From Novosphingobium sp. PhB165 (lineage in GTDB: Bacteria > Pseudomonadota > Alphaproteobacteria > Sphingomonadales > Sphingomonadaceae), in the NCBI RefSeq assembly GCF_004341845.1, contig NZ_SLVB01000006.1, positions 1 through 64,000 of the forward strand: a stretch of DNA of 64,000 nucleotides, in the 5' to 3' direction. Positions 25,455-34,289 of this stretch are shown piece after piece. The translations under genes and the position numbers were made by a program. The notes under the pieces are model-generated. The model was not told the DNA's origin. It worked only from the letters and a program-made list of their open reading frames with translations, and ran no database searches. Each line of letters opens with the position of its first letter. Position 1 is the first letter of the stretch.

Positions 25455-26177
25455 TTAGTACATGTGCTGCCCGCCATTGATCGACAGGGTCGATCCGGTG
25501 ACGAACGCGGCATTCTCCGAGCAGAGGAAAGCGCACCCGCGCGCGATCTCGTAAGCGCTGCCAAGGCGGCCGACGGGGATCTTGGCGACGATCTTTTCCA
25601 GCACCGGGGGCGGCACTGCGGCCACCATGTCGGTATCGATATAGCCCGGCGCGATGGCGTTGACGGTGACGCCGAACTTGGCGCCTTCCTGCGCCAGTGC
25701 CTTGGTGAAGCCATGGATGCCGGACTTGGCGGCGGCATAGTTGACCTGCCCGTACTGTCCGGCCTGACCGTTGATCGAGCCGATATTGACGATACGGCCC
25801 CAACCGCGATCGCGCATGCCCTGGAAGGTTGCCTTGGCCATGTTGAAACAGCCGCCCAGGTTGATGCGCATGACATCGTTCCAGTCATCGAACGTCATCT
25901 TGTGCAGCACGCCGTCGCGGGTGATGCCGGCGTTGTTGATGACGATATCGACCTGTCCGAACTTCTCGACCACATCGGCAACGCCCTTGAGCGTGGCTTC
26001 ATGGTCGCCCACATCCCACCGGACAGCGGGGATGCCGGTCTTTTCGGTGAAGGCCCGTGCCTTCTCCTCATTGCCTGCGTAATTTGCAACAACGGTATGA
26101 CCGCGTTCCTTGAGCGCCAGCGAGATAGCCTCGCCAATGCCCCTGGTTCCGCCGGTAACGATCGCAACACGCGCCAT
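25455..26177 (-). CDS. phaB: Acetoacetyl-CoA reductase
   Basis: NADPH-dependent short-chain dehydrogenase that reduces acetoacetyl-CoA to (R)-3-hydroxybutyryl-CoA, the precursor of polyhydroxybutyrate storage polymer. At 240 aa it has T-G-G-T-R-G-I-G (8-15), N-N-A-G (81-84), catalytic Ser134, Tyr147 and Lys151, and the PhaB-typical N-I-G-S-I-N-G-Q-A-G-Q-Y-G-Q-x-N-Y and late A-P-G-Y-I-D-T-D-M-V. The C-terminus S-I-N-G-G-Q-H-M-Y is also characteristic. The matching thiolase and PHA synthase genes are not in this window. Confidence 0.93.
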   Translation of the reverse strand: MARVAIVTGGTRGIGEAISLALKERGHTVVANYAGNEEKARAFTEKTGIPAVRWDVGDHEATLKGVADVVEKFGQVDIVINNAGITRDGVLHKMTFDDWNDVMRINLGGCFNMAKATFQGMRDRGWGRIVNIGSINGQAGQYGQVNYAAAKSGIHGFTKALAQEGAKFGVTVNAIAPGYIDTDMVAAVPPPVLEKIVAKIPVGRLGSAYEIARGCAFLCSENAAFVTGSTLSINGGQHMY

Positions 26178-26346
26178 ATCAAGCCTTTCGCTTCAGTGCA
26201 CATCCACCGGCAGGCAGGCTAGGAAATGCGCGGGAGGAGGGCAAGCGCAACCCCATTCCGGAGCCAGCAATTTTGCGCCGAAATGATTGCGACAAGCGCA
26301 ATCAGAATTGCATGGATGTAAACTGCCGCCTGCCATGGCGGACCCG

Positions 26347-27117
26347 TCAGAAGCGGAACTGGGTGCCCAGGTAGATTGCCTGCGAATCCAGCTTGCCGTC
26401 GGTCAGCGGCATCAGGCGCTCACGGTCTTGCGAATAGCGCACGCCCGCCGTGACATCGAGGTTCTTGGTCAGGCGATAAGCACCGCCCACGTCGACTTCA
26501 CCGGATTCGCCCGCAAACGTATGCGGCGCGCGGCCCGACGGGCGCTTCTCGTCGATAGAGATGCGCGGGGCAAAGCGCGATTCGGCCGGTTCGGCGGTGC
26601 CTGCGGTAAGGCTGAACTTGCGCAGTTCGGGCGCGTCGGTCAGCGTGTGGGCGGTTGGTGCCGGTTGCGCCGCCGCTGTGTCGGGCGAGAAGTTCTGGTA
26701 CCCGCGCGCAACGCCCAGGTTGAAGGCCGCCGGGGCGATGCGCAGCGTGCCGACATTGGTATCGTCACGCGCGACCTGAATGCGATTGTGGACGACGATG
26801 ATCGACTTGGCCGCCTCTGAATCGACACGGACAGCCACGGTCAAGGCGCGATCCGGACGATTGGGGGTACCGGCCGGAGTGAATGGAAACGGCTGGCCCT
26901 TGCTCAGCGAGCGCATCGCGATCACGCGCAGCAGGTTCTCGTTCGTGGTGTCGGGATCGAGCGAATCGACGGCCGAGTCCGCATGCGGCTGTACCGCACG
27001 CAAGCTGGTCGAAAAGGCGAGTACGGCGCTCGGCAGGGCGAGCACGGTCACGCAGCCGGCAAGCATCAGGCTCGCCTTCATGCCGCCTTTCGACGTGCGT
27101 GCGCGGTCCTTTTCCAT
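26347..27117 (-). CDS. Exported protein of unknown function, porin-like C-terminus
   Basis: A 256-aa protein, starting at the ATG at 27117. After a basic N-terminus it has a signal sequence (L-M-L-A-G-C-V-T-V-L-A-L-P-S-A-V-L-A). The mature part is low-complexity in its first half, then has alternating beta-strand-like segments (D-V-G-G-A-Y-R-L-T-K-N-L-D-V-T-A-G-V-R-Y) and ends in Y-L-G-T-Q-F-R-F, the pattern of an outer-membrane beta signal. It could be a small barrel or barrel-associated protein. It looks like a sphingomonad-conserved hypothetical; I do not recognise a named family. Confidence 0.68.
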   Translation of the reverse strand: MEKDRARTSKGGMKASLMLAGCVTVLALPSAVLAFSTSLRAVQPHADSAVDSLDPDTTNENLLRVIAMRSLSKGQPFPFTPAGTPNRPDRALTVAVRVDSEAAKSIIVVHNRIQVARDDTNVGTLRIAPAAFNLGVARGYQNFSPDTAAAQPAPTAHTLTDAPELRKFSLTAGTAEPAESRFAPRISIDEKRPSGRAPHTFAGESGEVDVGGAYRLTKNLDVTAGVRYSQDRERLMPLTDGKLDSQAIYLGTQFRF

Positions 27118-27443
27118 CGTAACGTCCCTGAAGGTCCTTCCACCCTGTTTTTGCCGCTGGGCCAGCTTCGGCCCGGTCGGCATGCGCGGCCATCCTCGCT
27201 CCGGCACCTTAACACAGGATGATTGCGCGCGGGAGAGGTCATCGGCGCGAGACATGGCAGATATCGGATAAGCGCAGATCCCGGATAAGCAACGCGTTCA
27301 TGTGGCGTTTAGCACTCTTGCCGTTTAGCCGGCTTGCCGACGCGGGCGCACTTGCCGCCCGGGCAACGGCGGTTATAGAGGCGATGGATGGCTACCACCG
27401 GATGTTCCGGCGGATCGACGCCGAGACAGGAACTGGAAACGAC
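27118..27443. other. Divergent intergenic region (326 bases)
   Basis: No gene supported. It holds a GGGCC-AGCTTC-GGCCC hairpin near 27159-27174 and a possible promoter for the downstream DUF3576 gene (see the separate entry). The minus-strand exported protein gene must also have its promoter here, but I cannot point to it. Confidence 0.5.
27352..27379 (+). promoter_or_regulatory. Possible sigma-70-type promoter upstream of the DUF3576 lipoprotein
   Basis: TTGCCG and TATAGA separated by 16 bases, about 65 bases before the ATG at 27444. Both hexamers are only partial matches, so this is a weak prediction. Confidence 0.3.
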
Positions 27444-27920
27444 ATGACAGGCAGCACCGACAAGGGCCTCTTCTCCGCTCGATCGCTGGCAACTGCGGGT
27501 TTTTGTGCCGTTGCGGCGCTTGCGCTGGCAGGCTGCGGTGGCGGCCGTAAGGAAAAGCAGGTGAAGTCGGCAGCCGTGGCACCTTCGATGGTGACCACGA
27601 TCGGCGTCAACAGCTACCTGTGGCGCGCAAGCCTCGATTCGCTGTCGTTCATGCCGCTTCTCCAGTCGGACAGCGCCGGTGGCGTGATCGTCACCGACTG
27701 GTATACCAATCCCAAGAGCCCGACCGAGCGCGTCAAGGTTACCGTGATGATCCTCGACAAGGATCTGCGCGCCGATGCCCTGCGCGTTACCGCGCAGCGC
27801 GAAGTGGCCGCGAACGGCGGCTGGACGGCGGCGCCGGTGCAGGCCGCGACGGTGCAGAAGCTTGAGGACATCATCCTCACCCGCGCCCGCGACCTTCGCC
27901 GCAACTCGATGGGCAACTGA
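27444..27920 (+). CDS. DUF3576 domain lipoprotein
   Basis: A 158-aa predicted lipoprotein. The signal sequence ends in the lipobox L-A-G-C at Cys31. The mature part has the DUF3576 features: T-I-G-V-N-S-Y-L-W-R-A-S-L-D-S-L-S-F-M-P-L, then G-G-V-I-V-T-D-W-Y, an amyloid/secretin-like beta-sandwich of unknown role. It probably sits in the inner leaflet of the outer membrane. It is 77 bases upstream of leuS on the same strand, the usual alphaproteobacterial order, and close to lptE, which fits an envelope role. Confidence 0.87.
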   Translation: MTGSTDKGLFSARSLATAGFCAVAALALAGCGGGRKEKQVKSAAVAPSMVTTIGVNSYLWRASLDSLSFMPLLQSDSAGGVIVTDWYTNPKSPTERVKVTVMILDKDLRADALRVTAQREVAANGGWTAAPVQAATVQKLEDIILTRARDLRRNSMGN

Positions 27921-27997
27921 TCCCCGTCTGCGGGCGAATATGTGTCCGCAGACCCAATTTCGCGGGCGATCGTGTGCCCGCAGGAGACTCGATTAAG

Positions 27998-30529
27998 ATG
28001 ACCGAGCGGTTCGATCCGGCTCAGGCGGACACGCGCTGGCAGGCTGCGTGGGACGACGCACAGTGCTTCAAGGCTGACGATACTTCGTCGAAGCCCCGCA
28101 GCTTCGTGCTTGAGATGTTCCCCTATCCCTCGGGACGCATCCATATCGGCCACGTGCGCAACTACACGATGGGCGACGTGCTGGCGCGGTACAAGCGCAT
28201 GACCGGGCACGAAGTGCTCCACCCGATGGGCTGGGACGCATTTGGCATGCCGGCCGAGAACGCGGCGATGGAAAAGGGCGTCCACCCCGGCGGCTGGACG
28301 CGTGAGAACATCGCGAACATGAAGGCGCAGCTGAAGCGCCTGGGCTTCGCGCTCGACTGGAGCCGCGAGATCGCCACGTGCGAGCCGGAATATTACGGTC
28401 ATGAGCAGGCGCTGTTCATCGATCTCTATGAGAACGGCCTCGTCTACCGCAAGGAATCGGCGGTCAACTGGGACCCGGTCGACCAGACCGTGCTCGCCAA
28501 CGAGCAGGTGATCGACGGGCGCGGCTGGCGCTCGGGGGCGCTGGTGGAGAAGCGCAAGCTCTCCCAGTGGTTCCTCAAGATCACCGACTTCGCCGACGAA
28601 CTGCTGGAAGGCCTCTCCACGCTCGACAAGTGGCCTGAGAAGGTCCGCACGATGCAGGAGAACTGGATCGGCAAGTCGCAGGGCCTGCAGTTCAAGTTCG
28701 ACCTGACCGCTGAAATCGGCGGCATCGGTTCGGTGGAAGTCTACTCCACTCGTCCCGACACGATCTTCGGCGCCAGCTTCGTGGCCGTTGCCGCCGATCA
28801 CCCGATCGCGCAGGCCGCTGCCGTCGGCCGTCCCGAGGTCGAGGAATTCATCGCGCTGTGCAAGCAGGGCGGCACCACCGCGGCGGAACTGGAAACCGCG
28901 GAGAAGCTCGGCTTCGATACCGGCATCAAGGCGAAGCATCCGTTCACGGGCGCCGACCTGCCGGTCTACATCGCCAACTTCGTGCTGATGGATTACGGCA
29001 CCGGTGCGGTCATGGCCGTTCCGGGCCACGACCAGCGCGACTTCGAATTCGCCACCAAGTACCAGTTGCCGATCCTGCGCGTCGTCGCGGCGAGCGAGGC
29101 CGATGCCGACAAGCCGTTCGACGGTGAGTCGGAGGCCGGTGACGGCGTTTGCGTCCATTCCGACTTCCTCAACGGCATGGCCGTGAAGGACGCCAAGGCC
29201 GCCGTCATTGCGCGGGCCGAGGCCGAAGGTTGGGGCGAAGGCAAGACCGTGTGGCGCCTGCGCGACTGGGGCGTTTCGCGCCAGCGCTATTGGGGCACGC
29301 CGATCCCGTTCATCCACTGCGAGGTTTGCGGCGTGGTGCCGGTGTCCAAGAAGCACCTGCCGGTCACGCTGCCCGAGGACGTCGATTTCTCGACCCCCGG
29401 CAACCCGCTGGTTCGTCACCCGACCTGGAAGCACGTCGATTGCCCGCAGTGCGGCCACCCCGCGCGTCGCGAGACCGACACGCTCGACACTTTCGTCGAC
29501 TCTTCGTGGTACTTCCTGCGCTTCGCCAGCCAGCCCGAGGATCGCCCGTTCGATCCGGCCAAGATCGCCGAATGGCTGCCGGTGGAACAGTACATCGGCG
29601 GCATCGAGCATGCGATCCTGCACTTGCTCTACGCCCGCTTCTGGACGCGTGCGCTGGCCCGCATCGGCAAGGTCGAGGTGAAGGAGCCCTTCGCCAGCCT
29701 GTTTACGCAGGGCATGGTCACGCACGAGACCTATTTCCGCATCAACGATGCCAACGGTCAGCCGGTCTACTTCTCGCCCGGCGAGATCGAGCGCGGTGCC
29801 GAAAGCGCCCGGCTCAAGGCCGATGGCGCCCCGGTCGAGATCGGCCGCGTCATCAAGATGTCGAAGTCGAAGAAGAACGTCGTGGACCCCGACGAGATCG
29901 TCGCGACCTACGGCGCCGACGCGATCCGTTGGTTCATGCTGTCCGACAGCCCGCCGGAACGCGACCTGCCTTGGTCGGAAGCCGGTATCGAAGGCTGCGG
30001 CCGCTTCGTCCAGCGCCTGTGGCGTCTGTTCGCCCAGTACGATGCTGCGGCAGAGGGCGAGGACAAGGCGATCGACCGCAAGGCGCACCAGACGGTGGCC
30101 GCTGTCGCTTCGGATATCGAATCGCTGGGCTTCAACAAGGCCGTGGCGCGCATCTACGAACTGACCGGCGCGGTCGAGAAGGCGGCCCCTTCGGCCAGCC
30201 GCTCGAACGCGATCCGCACGGTTCTGCTGCTCGTCTCGCCGATGATGCCGCACTTGGCCGAAGAAGCGTTCGCCACGTTCGGCGAAGGCCTCGTCGCACA
30301 GGCGGCATGGCCCGAAGTCGATCCGGCACTGCTGGTCGAGGATGAGGTGACCGTGGCCGTTCAGGTGAAGGGAAAGCTGCGCGATACGCTGACCGTCGCC
30401 AAGGGCACTTCGAAGGAAGAGCTTGAAGCGCTTGCCCTTGCCAGCGAGAAAGTGCAGCGTGCACTGGATGGCGCCGAGGTGAGAAAAGTGATCGTCGTTC
30501 CCGACCGACTGGTGAATCTCGTCGCGTGA
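27998..30529 (+). CDS. leuS: Leucyl-tRNA synthetase
   Basis: Class I aminoacyl-tRNA synthetase charging tRNA-Leu, 843 aa. The HIGH motif is H-I-G-H at 49-52 after F-P-Y-P-S-G; the KMSKS loop is at 620-624. Between them lies the CP1 editing domain (T-R-P-D-T-I-F-G-A and D-Y-G-T-G-A-V-M-A-V-P). The start at 27998 is supported by AGGAGA ten bases upstream; a frame extending eight codons further lacks support. The TGA stop overlaps the GTG of lptE. Confidence 0.98.
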   Translation: MTERFDPAQADTRWQAAWDDAQCFKADDTSSKPRSFVLEMFPYPSGRIHIGHVRNYTMGDVLARYKRMTGHEVLHPMGWDAFGMPAENAAMEKGVHPGGWTRENIANMKAQLKRLGFALDWSREIATCEPEYYGHEQALFIDLYENGLVYRKESAVNWDPVDQTVLANEQVIDGRGWRSGALVEKRKLSQWFLKITDFADELLEGLSTLDKWPEKVRTMQENWIGKSQGLQFKFDLTAEIGGIGSVEVYSTRPDTIFGASFVAVAADHPIAQAAAVGRPEVEEFIALCKQGGTTAAELETAEKLGFDTGIKAKHPFTGADLPVYIANFVLMDYGTGAVMAVPGHDQRDFEFATKYQLPILRVVAASEADADKPFDGESEAGDGVCVHSDFLNGMAVKDAKAAVIARAEAEGWGEGKTVWRLRDWGVSRQRYWGTPIPFIHCEVCGVVPVSKKHLPVTLPEDVDFSTPGNPLVRHPTWKHVDCPQCGHPARRETDTLDTFVDSSWYFLRFASQPEDRPFDPAKIAEWLPVEQYIGGIEHAILHLLYARFWTRALARIGKVEVKEPFASLFTQGMVTHETYFRINDANGQPVYFSPGEIERGAESARLKADGAPVEIGRVIKMSKSKKNVVDPDEIVATYGADAIRWFMLSDSPPERDLPWSEAGIEGCGRFVQRLWRLFAQYDAAAEGEDKAIDRKAHQTVAAVASDIESLGFNKAVARIYELTGAVEKAAPSASRSNAIRTVLLLVSPMMPHLAEEAFATFGEGLVAQAAWPEVDPALLVEDEVTVAVQVKGKLRDTLTVAKGTSKEELEALALASEKVQRALDGAEVRKVIVVPDRLVNLVA

Positions 30530-31023
30530 AGCGCCTGAGCGTCCTTCTCGGAGCCGTGCTGCTCTCTGGCTGCGGCCTCACCCCGATGTATGCGGGGGGA
30601 GGCAACGGCGCTGTCGCGCGCGGGCTTGCCGATGTGCAGGTCTCGACGATCGAAGGACGCGCCGGCTGGCTGGTGCGCAATGCCATCGTCGATCAGATCG
30701 GCTCGGGCAAGGCGGGCGTCGCGCCGAAGTATCGGCTCGATATCCGCCTCGACGACAAGCTTGAAGGCCTGGCGCTGCTGTCCGACGATACGATCGCACG
30801 TGAGCGCCGCACCTTGCGCGCGCGCTACCAGCTTGTGGACATTTCGAGCGGTGAGATCGTCCTCGACGCCACCGCCGGATCGGATGCGGGCATCGACGTC
30901 GTCTCTTCGGACTATGCGACGCTCGCGGCCGAGCAGACTGCGCTCGAAAACCTCTCCAAGGATGTCGCCTCGCGCATCGTCACCGGGGTCGCGCTGCGGC
31001 TGCGGGGCGATACGCACCAGTGA
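30526..31023 (+). CDS. lptE: LPS assembly lipoprotein LptE
   Basis: Outer-membrane lipoprotein that plugs the LptD barrel and helps insert lipopolysaccharide. The 165-aa protein has a short signal with lipobox L-S-G-C at Cys16, followed by G-L-T-P-M-Y-A, typical of LptE. It starts with GTG overlapping the leuS stop. The order leuS-lptE-holA is the same as in enterobacteria, which supports the assignment despite low sequence conservation in this family. Confidence 0.88.
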   Translation: MKRLSVLLGAVLLSGCGLTPMYAGGGNGAVARGLADVQVSTIEGRAGWLVRNAIVDQIGSGKAGVAPKYRLDIRLDDKLEGLALLSDDTIARERRTLRARYQLVDISSGEIVLDATAGSDAGIDVVSSDYATLAAEQTALENLSKDVASRIVTGVALRLRGDTHQ

Positions 31024-31060
31024 CGTGCGCCGGTAACGCGCGGACAATGGCCCGGAATCC

Positions 31061-32125
31061 GTGAAGGCAACGCGCAAGGATTTTGCGGGCACAGCCGCGC
31101 GCGCCGCGCAGCAGGCCCGGGTCTTCTTCTTCTGCGGACCTGACGAGGCCGGTTGCACCGACGCCGCCGAGAAGATCGTCTCGCTGCTCACTGAGCCGGG
31201 CGAGCGGGTCGAGATGGCGGGCGGCGACTTGCGCAAGGACCCGGTCCGACTGGGCGACGAGGCGCGCTCGAACTCGCTGTTCGGCGGCACGGCGCGCCAT
31301 ATCTGGGTGCGCGCGCAGGGCGACGAGGCGCACGACGCCGTGCAGATCCTGATCGAGAATCCGGTCGATTCGTGCCCGGTGCTGATCGTGGCCACCGGCG
31401 CCACCGACAAGTCTCGTACGGCCAAGCTACTGGCGACGCGAAGCGATGCGCTTGTGGCGATGTTCCATCCGCCGGATCTTGGCACCGTTACCGGGGCCGT
31501 GCGCACTTTGGCCAACGGCGCCGGGCTGAAACTCGGCAGCGAACTGGCCGAGCGTATTGCCCGCGCGGCCGGGCTCGATACGCGGCTGGCGCGCTCGGAA
31601 GTCAGCAAGCTGGCGCTCTATCTCGATGCCACGCCCGAAACGCCGCGCCCGGTTTCGGCTGCCGATCTCGACGCCATTGGTGCCTCGACCGAGGACGACG
31701 ACTTCGCACCACTGGTGGATGCCGTTCTGGGTGGGAAGCGGCCGCAGATCGGCCCGGAGCTGAAACGCCTGCGCGATCTCGGGATCAATCCGGTTGGCCT
31801 CCTGCTGGCTTTCGAGCGCCGCGCTGCGCAACTGGCCGCGTTGAACGCGCGGCTGGGGCGCGGCGGTGATGTCGGCGCACTGTTGGAAGCAGAAGCGGCA
31901 GCCCGCCGTGTTTTCTGGAAGGACAAGCCGGCACTGTCTGCCCAGCTCCGCATCTGGCGAGGCCCTCGACTCGAACGTCTGGTGGCACGCCTTGTTGCAA
32001 TGCATCAATCGTTGCTTGGCAATAGTCAGGATTCGGAACTGTTATTATCCCAGGGCTTGCTGGAAATTGCGCGAACTGCATGTCTCGATGTTGAACATCG
32101 GACAAATAGAACGGGTTACCCCTAA
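31061..32125 (+). CDS. holA: DNA polymerase III subunit delta
   Basis: Clamp-loader subunit that opens the beta clamp. The 354-aa protein has the HolA pattern: V-F-F-F-C-G-P-D near the start, an AAA+-like but non-catalytic fold, and S-L-F-G-G near residue 70. Then come P-P-x-D-L-G-T, and the late helical domain with G-I-N-P-V-G-L-L-L-A-F and R-V-F-W-K-D-K-P. GTG start. It follows lptE by 37 bases. Confidence 0.9.
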   Translation: MKATRKDFAGTAARAAQQARVFFFCGPDEAGCTDAAEKIVSLLTEPGERVEMAGGDLRKDPVRLGDEARSNSLFGGTARHIWVRAQGDEAHDAVQILIENPVDSCPVLIVATGATDKSRTAKLLATRSDALVAMFHPPDLGTVTGAVRTLANGAGLKLGSELAERIARAAGLDTRLARSEVSKLALYLDATPETPRPVSAADLDAIGASTEDDDFAPLVDAVLGGKRPQIGPELKRLRDLGINPVGLLLAFERRAAQLAALNARLGRGGDVGALLEAEAAARRVFWKDKPALSAQLRIWRGPRLERLVARLVAMHQSLLGNSQDSELLLSQGLLEIARTACLDVEHRTNRTGYP

Positions 32126-32164
32126 CCCCTTTCCCCATTATCTGCTACGTCCATAGAGTTGTAT

Positions 32165-33664
32165 ATGTATTCGCAACGCAGCATGAATCCGGTGCTGGGA
32201 GTTGCGACCAGTCTGGACAACACCGGTATTAACGTGAGTTCGGCAATGGGGAGTGTTGAGCGAGTGAACGCACCATTCGCGATATCACAACAGGCACGAC
32301 AGAAAGCCGAAGCCGACGAGCTTCTGGTCGCTCCGTCGCTGGAGCGCCGCCGTCTCCAATGCTATCTCGTGCTCATTCTGGGCGATATCGTTGCACTGCT
32401 GGCTGGGTTCGCCATCGCGGGATGGCTTTACGACATCGCGGACGGGGCTGCGCGCTCGCTGGTCTATGCTCAGGTTCTTTTGCCGATTTTCCTGACGCTT
32501 GCCCTCTACAACGGCTCTTATTCCACGTGTTCGCTGCGGCAGGGGTGGCGCGGCGTGTTGCGCGCGCAGGCGGCGATCATCGTGGCCGTGGCCGTGGTTG
32601 TCTTCGTCCAGTTCCTGATGAAGTCATCCAGCGAATCCTCGCGCGGGGCCTTCAGTGGCGGTGTTCTGCTGGCCATGGCTCTGATGGGCTGGGCCCGGTT
32701 GCAGTTGCGCAGTTTCGTGTACTGGCGCTGCGGTGCCAATGTGATCAACGAGCTTGTCATTGACGATGGCGGGCCGCAGCTTCGTCTGCCCGGTGCGATC
32801 CGCGTGTCGGCCGCCGCGATGGGGCTGCATCCGGATCTGACGGATCCCCATTCGCTCGACAGGCTTGGCCTTGTTCTGCGCAACATCGATCGTGTCGTCA
32901 TCAGCTGTCCGGCAGATCGCCGGATGAGTTGGGCGATGATCCTCAAAGGGGCCAACGTCGACGGTGAAGTGCTTGATGACGAGGTCGCGCGGCTGGGTGC
33001 ACAAGGTGCCCGCGTAATCGCCAATCACGGTCTGCTGTTGGTCTCGGCTGGTCCGCTTGGCTTGCGCGAGCGGGCCATAAAGCGGCTGTTCGATGTGATG
33101 TTCGCGGGGGTTGCGATCGTTGCGCTGACGCCGCTGATGATCGCCGTGGCCGTGGCCGTGAAGCTTCAGGACGGCGGTCCGGTCTTCTTTGCCCAGCGCC
33201 GTATGGGACGCGGAAACCGCTTCTTCAACATGTACAAGTTCCGGTCGATGACGCAGGCGCTGTGCGATGTGGACGGCAACCAGTCTGCATCCAAGGATGA
33301 CCAGCGCATCACTGCGGTCGGCCGCTTCATCCGCGGGACCAGCATCGATGAACTGCCGCAGCTCTTCAATGTGCTGCTGGGAGATATGAGCATCGTCGGG
33401 CCGCGTCCGCATGCGACGGGTTCGCTCGCCGGAAACAAGCTGTTCTGGGAAGTCGACCTGCGCTACTGGCAGCGCCATTCGCTTAAACCCGGCCTTTCGG
33501 GTCTTGCTCAGGTACGCGGCTATCGCGGCGCTACCGACTGCGAATCCGATCTGGTGAACAGGCTTCAGTCCGACCTCGAATATCTCGAAGGCTGGACGAT
33601 CATGCGCGACATCCAGATCGTATTCCTGACCTTGCGCGTTCTGGTCCACGACCGGGCATTCTGA
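32165..33664 (+). CDS. Priming sugar-1-phosphate transferase (exopolysaccharide/undecaprenyl-phosphate type)
   Basis: A 499-aa polyprenyl-phosphate hexose-1-phosphate transferase that starts assembly of an exported polysaccharide on undecaprenyl phosphate. After a cytosolic N-terminus come four hydrophobic helices (about 65-190), a soluble region, a fifth segment, and the C-terminal bacterial sugar transferase domain. This has K-R-L-F-D-V, Q-R-R-M-G-R-G-N-R-F-F-N-M-Y-K-F-R-S-M, D-E-L-P-Q-L-F-N-V-L-L-G-D-M-S-I-V-G-P-R-P and G-L-S-G-L-A-Q-V-R-G-Y. Domain layout is like GelB/SpsB of sphingan producers. No glycosyltransferase cluster surrounds it here. The ATG at 32165 is preferred to the TTG at 32159. 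Confidence 0.87.
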   Translation: MYSQRSMNPVLGVATSLDNTGINVSSAMGSVERVNAPFAISQQARQKAEADELLVAPSLERRRLQCYLVLILGDIVALLAGFAIAGWLYDIADGAARSLVYAQVLLPIFLTLALYNGSYSTCSLRQGWRGVLRAQAAIIVAVAVVVFVQFLMKSSSESSRGAFSGGVLLAMALMGWARLQLRSFVYWRCGANVINELVIDDGGPQLRLPGAIRVSAAAMGLHPDLTDPHSLDRLGLVLRNIDRVVISCPADRRMSWAMILKGANVDGEVLDDEVARLGAQGARVIANHGLLLVSAGPLGLRERAIKRLFDVMFAGVAIVALTPLMIAVAVAVKLQDGGPVFFAQRRMGRGNRFFNMYKFRSMTQALCDVDGNQSASKDDQRITAVGRFIRGTSIDELPQLFNVLLGDMSIVGPRPHATGSLAGNKLFWEVDLRYWQRHSLKPGLSGLAQVRGYRGATDCESDLVNRLQSDLEYLEGWTIMRDIQIVFLTLRVLVHDRAF

Positions 33665-33718
33665 TCGCCCCCCCCGCCACGTCGGCGTGCTGCTGGAAAT
33701 CATTCTGACACGACAAGG

Positions 33719-33747
33719 GAACACGCGGCCGGCAGGGCCGCGTGTTC
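33719..33747. terminator. Perfect 12-pair hairpin between convergent genes
   Basis: GAACACGCGGCC, five-base loop, GGCCGCGTGTTC. There is no T run on either side, so it may act with Rho or as a transcript-end stabiliser for both the sugar transferase and lptA. Confidence 0.6.
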
Positions 33748-33773
33748 GGCAGGATAATCCCTGTGTTAGGGGC

Positions 33774-34289
33774 TTAGTTCTGCTGTCTCGGCACGTTGAA
33801 GGTGCCGGTAACCCGGCCGCCTGACGCTGAGGACACGCCGCTGTTGAGGTCGATCACGAAGCGTCCGCTGCGCAGGGTGTCGCCCGTGCCGCGCTTGAGC
33901 GTGGCATTGCCGACCATGGTGATGATGCGCTGGTTGACGTCGTAGATCGCGGTGTCGCCTGTTGCGGTCTGGTCCTGCCGGGTAACGATGACGTTGCCGC
34001 TGGCAGTCATGCGATTGACCTTCATCTGGCTGGCATTGGCCAGATCGATCACCGTACGGGCCGAGCGAATGCGCAGGTCCGTCTGGGTAATGTCGACATT
34101 GCCGGTGAGGACGACGCGGTTCTGCCGGTCCTGCATCTCGATGCGGTCGGCACCGAAATTGACCGGCGCGTTGCTGTCGTGCCCGCCGGTCAGGGACTGC
34201 GCACCAAGCTGCTGGGAAGCGGCAAAGATGGCGAGGCCGACGACGGGCAAGGCGACGGCGGTACGCAGGAGGCCGGGGCGAACGGTCAT
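33774..34289 (-). CDS. lptA: LptA, periplasmic LPS transport protein
   Basis: Periplasmic bridge protein of the Lpt system that carries lipopolysaccharide towards LptDE. The 171-aa protein has a signal peptide (to about A-S-Q-Q-L-G-A-Q) and one OstA-like beta-jellyroll with repeated pattern A-D-R-I-E-M-Q-D-R-Q-N-R-V-V-L-T-G-N-V and A-S-G-N-V-I-V. The start overlaps the lptC stop by four bases. In many alphaproteobacteria lptB and rpoN follow; here lptA is last and faces a convergent gene. Confidence 0.92.
   Translation of the reverse strand: MTVRPGLLRTAVALPVVGLAIFAASQQLGAQSLTGGHDSNAPVNFGADRIEMQDRQNRVVLTGNVDITQTDLRIRSARTVIDLANASQMKVNRMTASGNVIVTRQDQTATGDTAIYDVNQRIITMVGNATLKRGTGDTLRSGRFVIDLNSGVSSASGGRVTGTFNVPRQQN

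Noticed and set aside
27614..30253. Open frame of about 880 codons antisense to leuS
   Set aside because: Same codon-bias artefact; the plus strand encodes a complete LeuS with all motifs.
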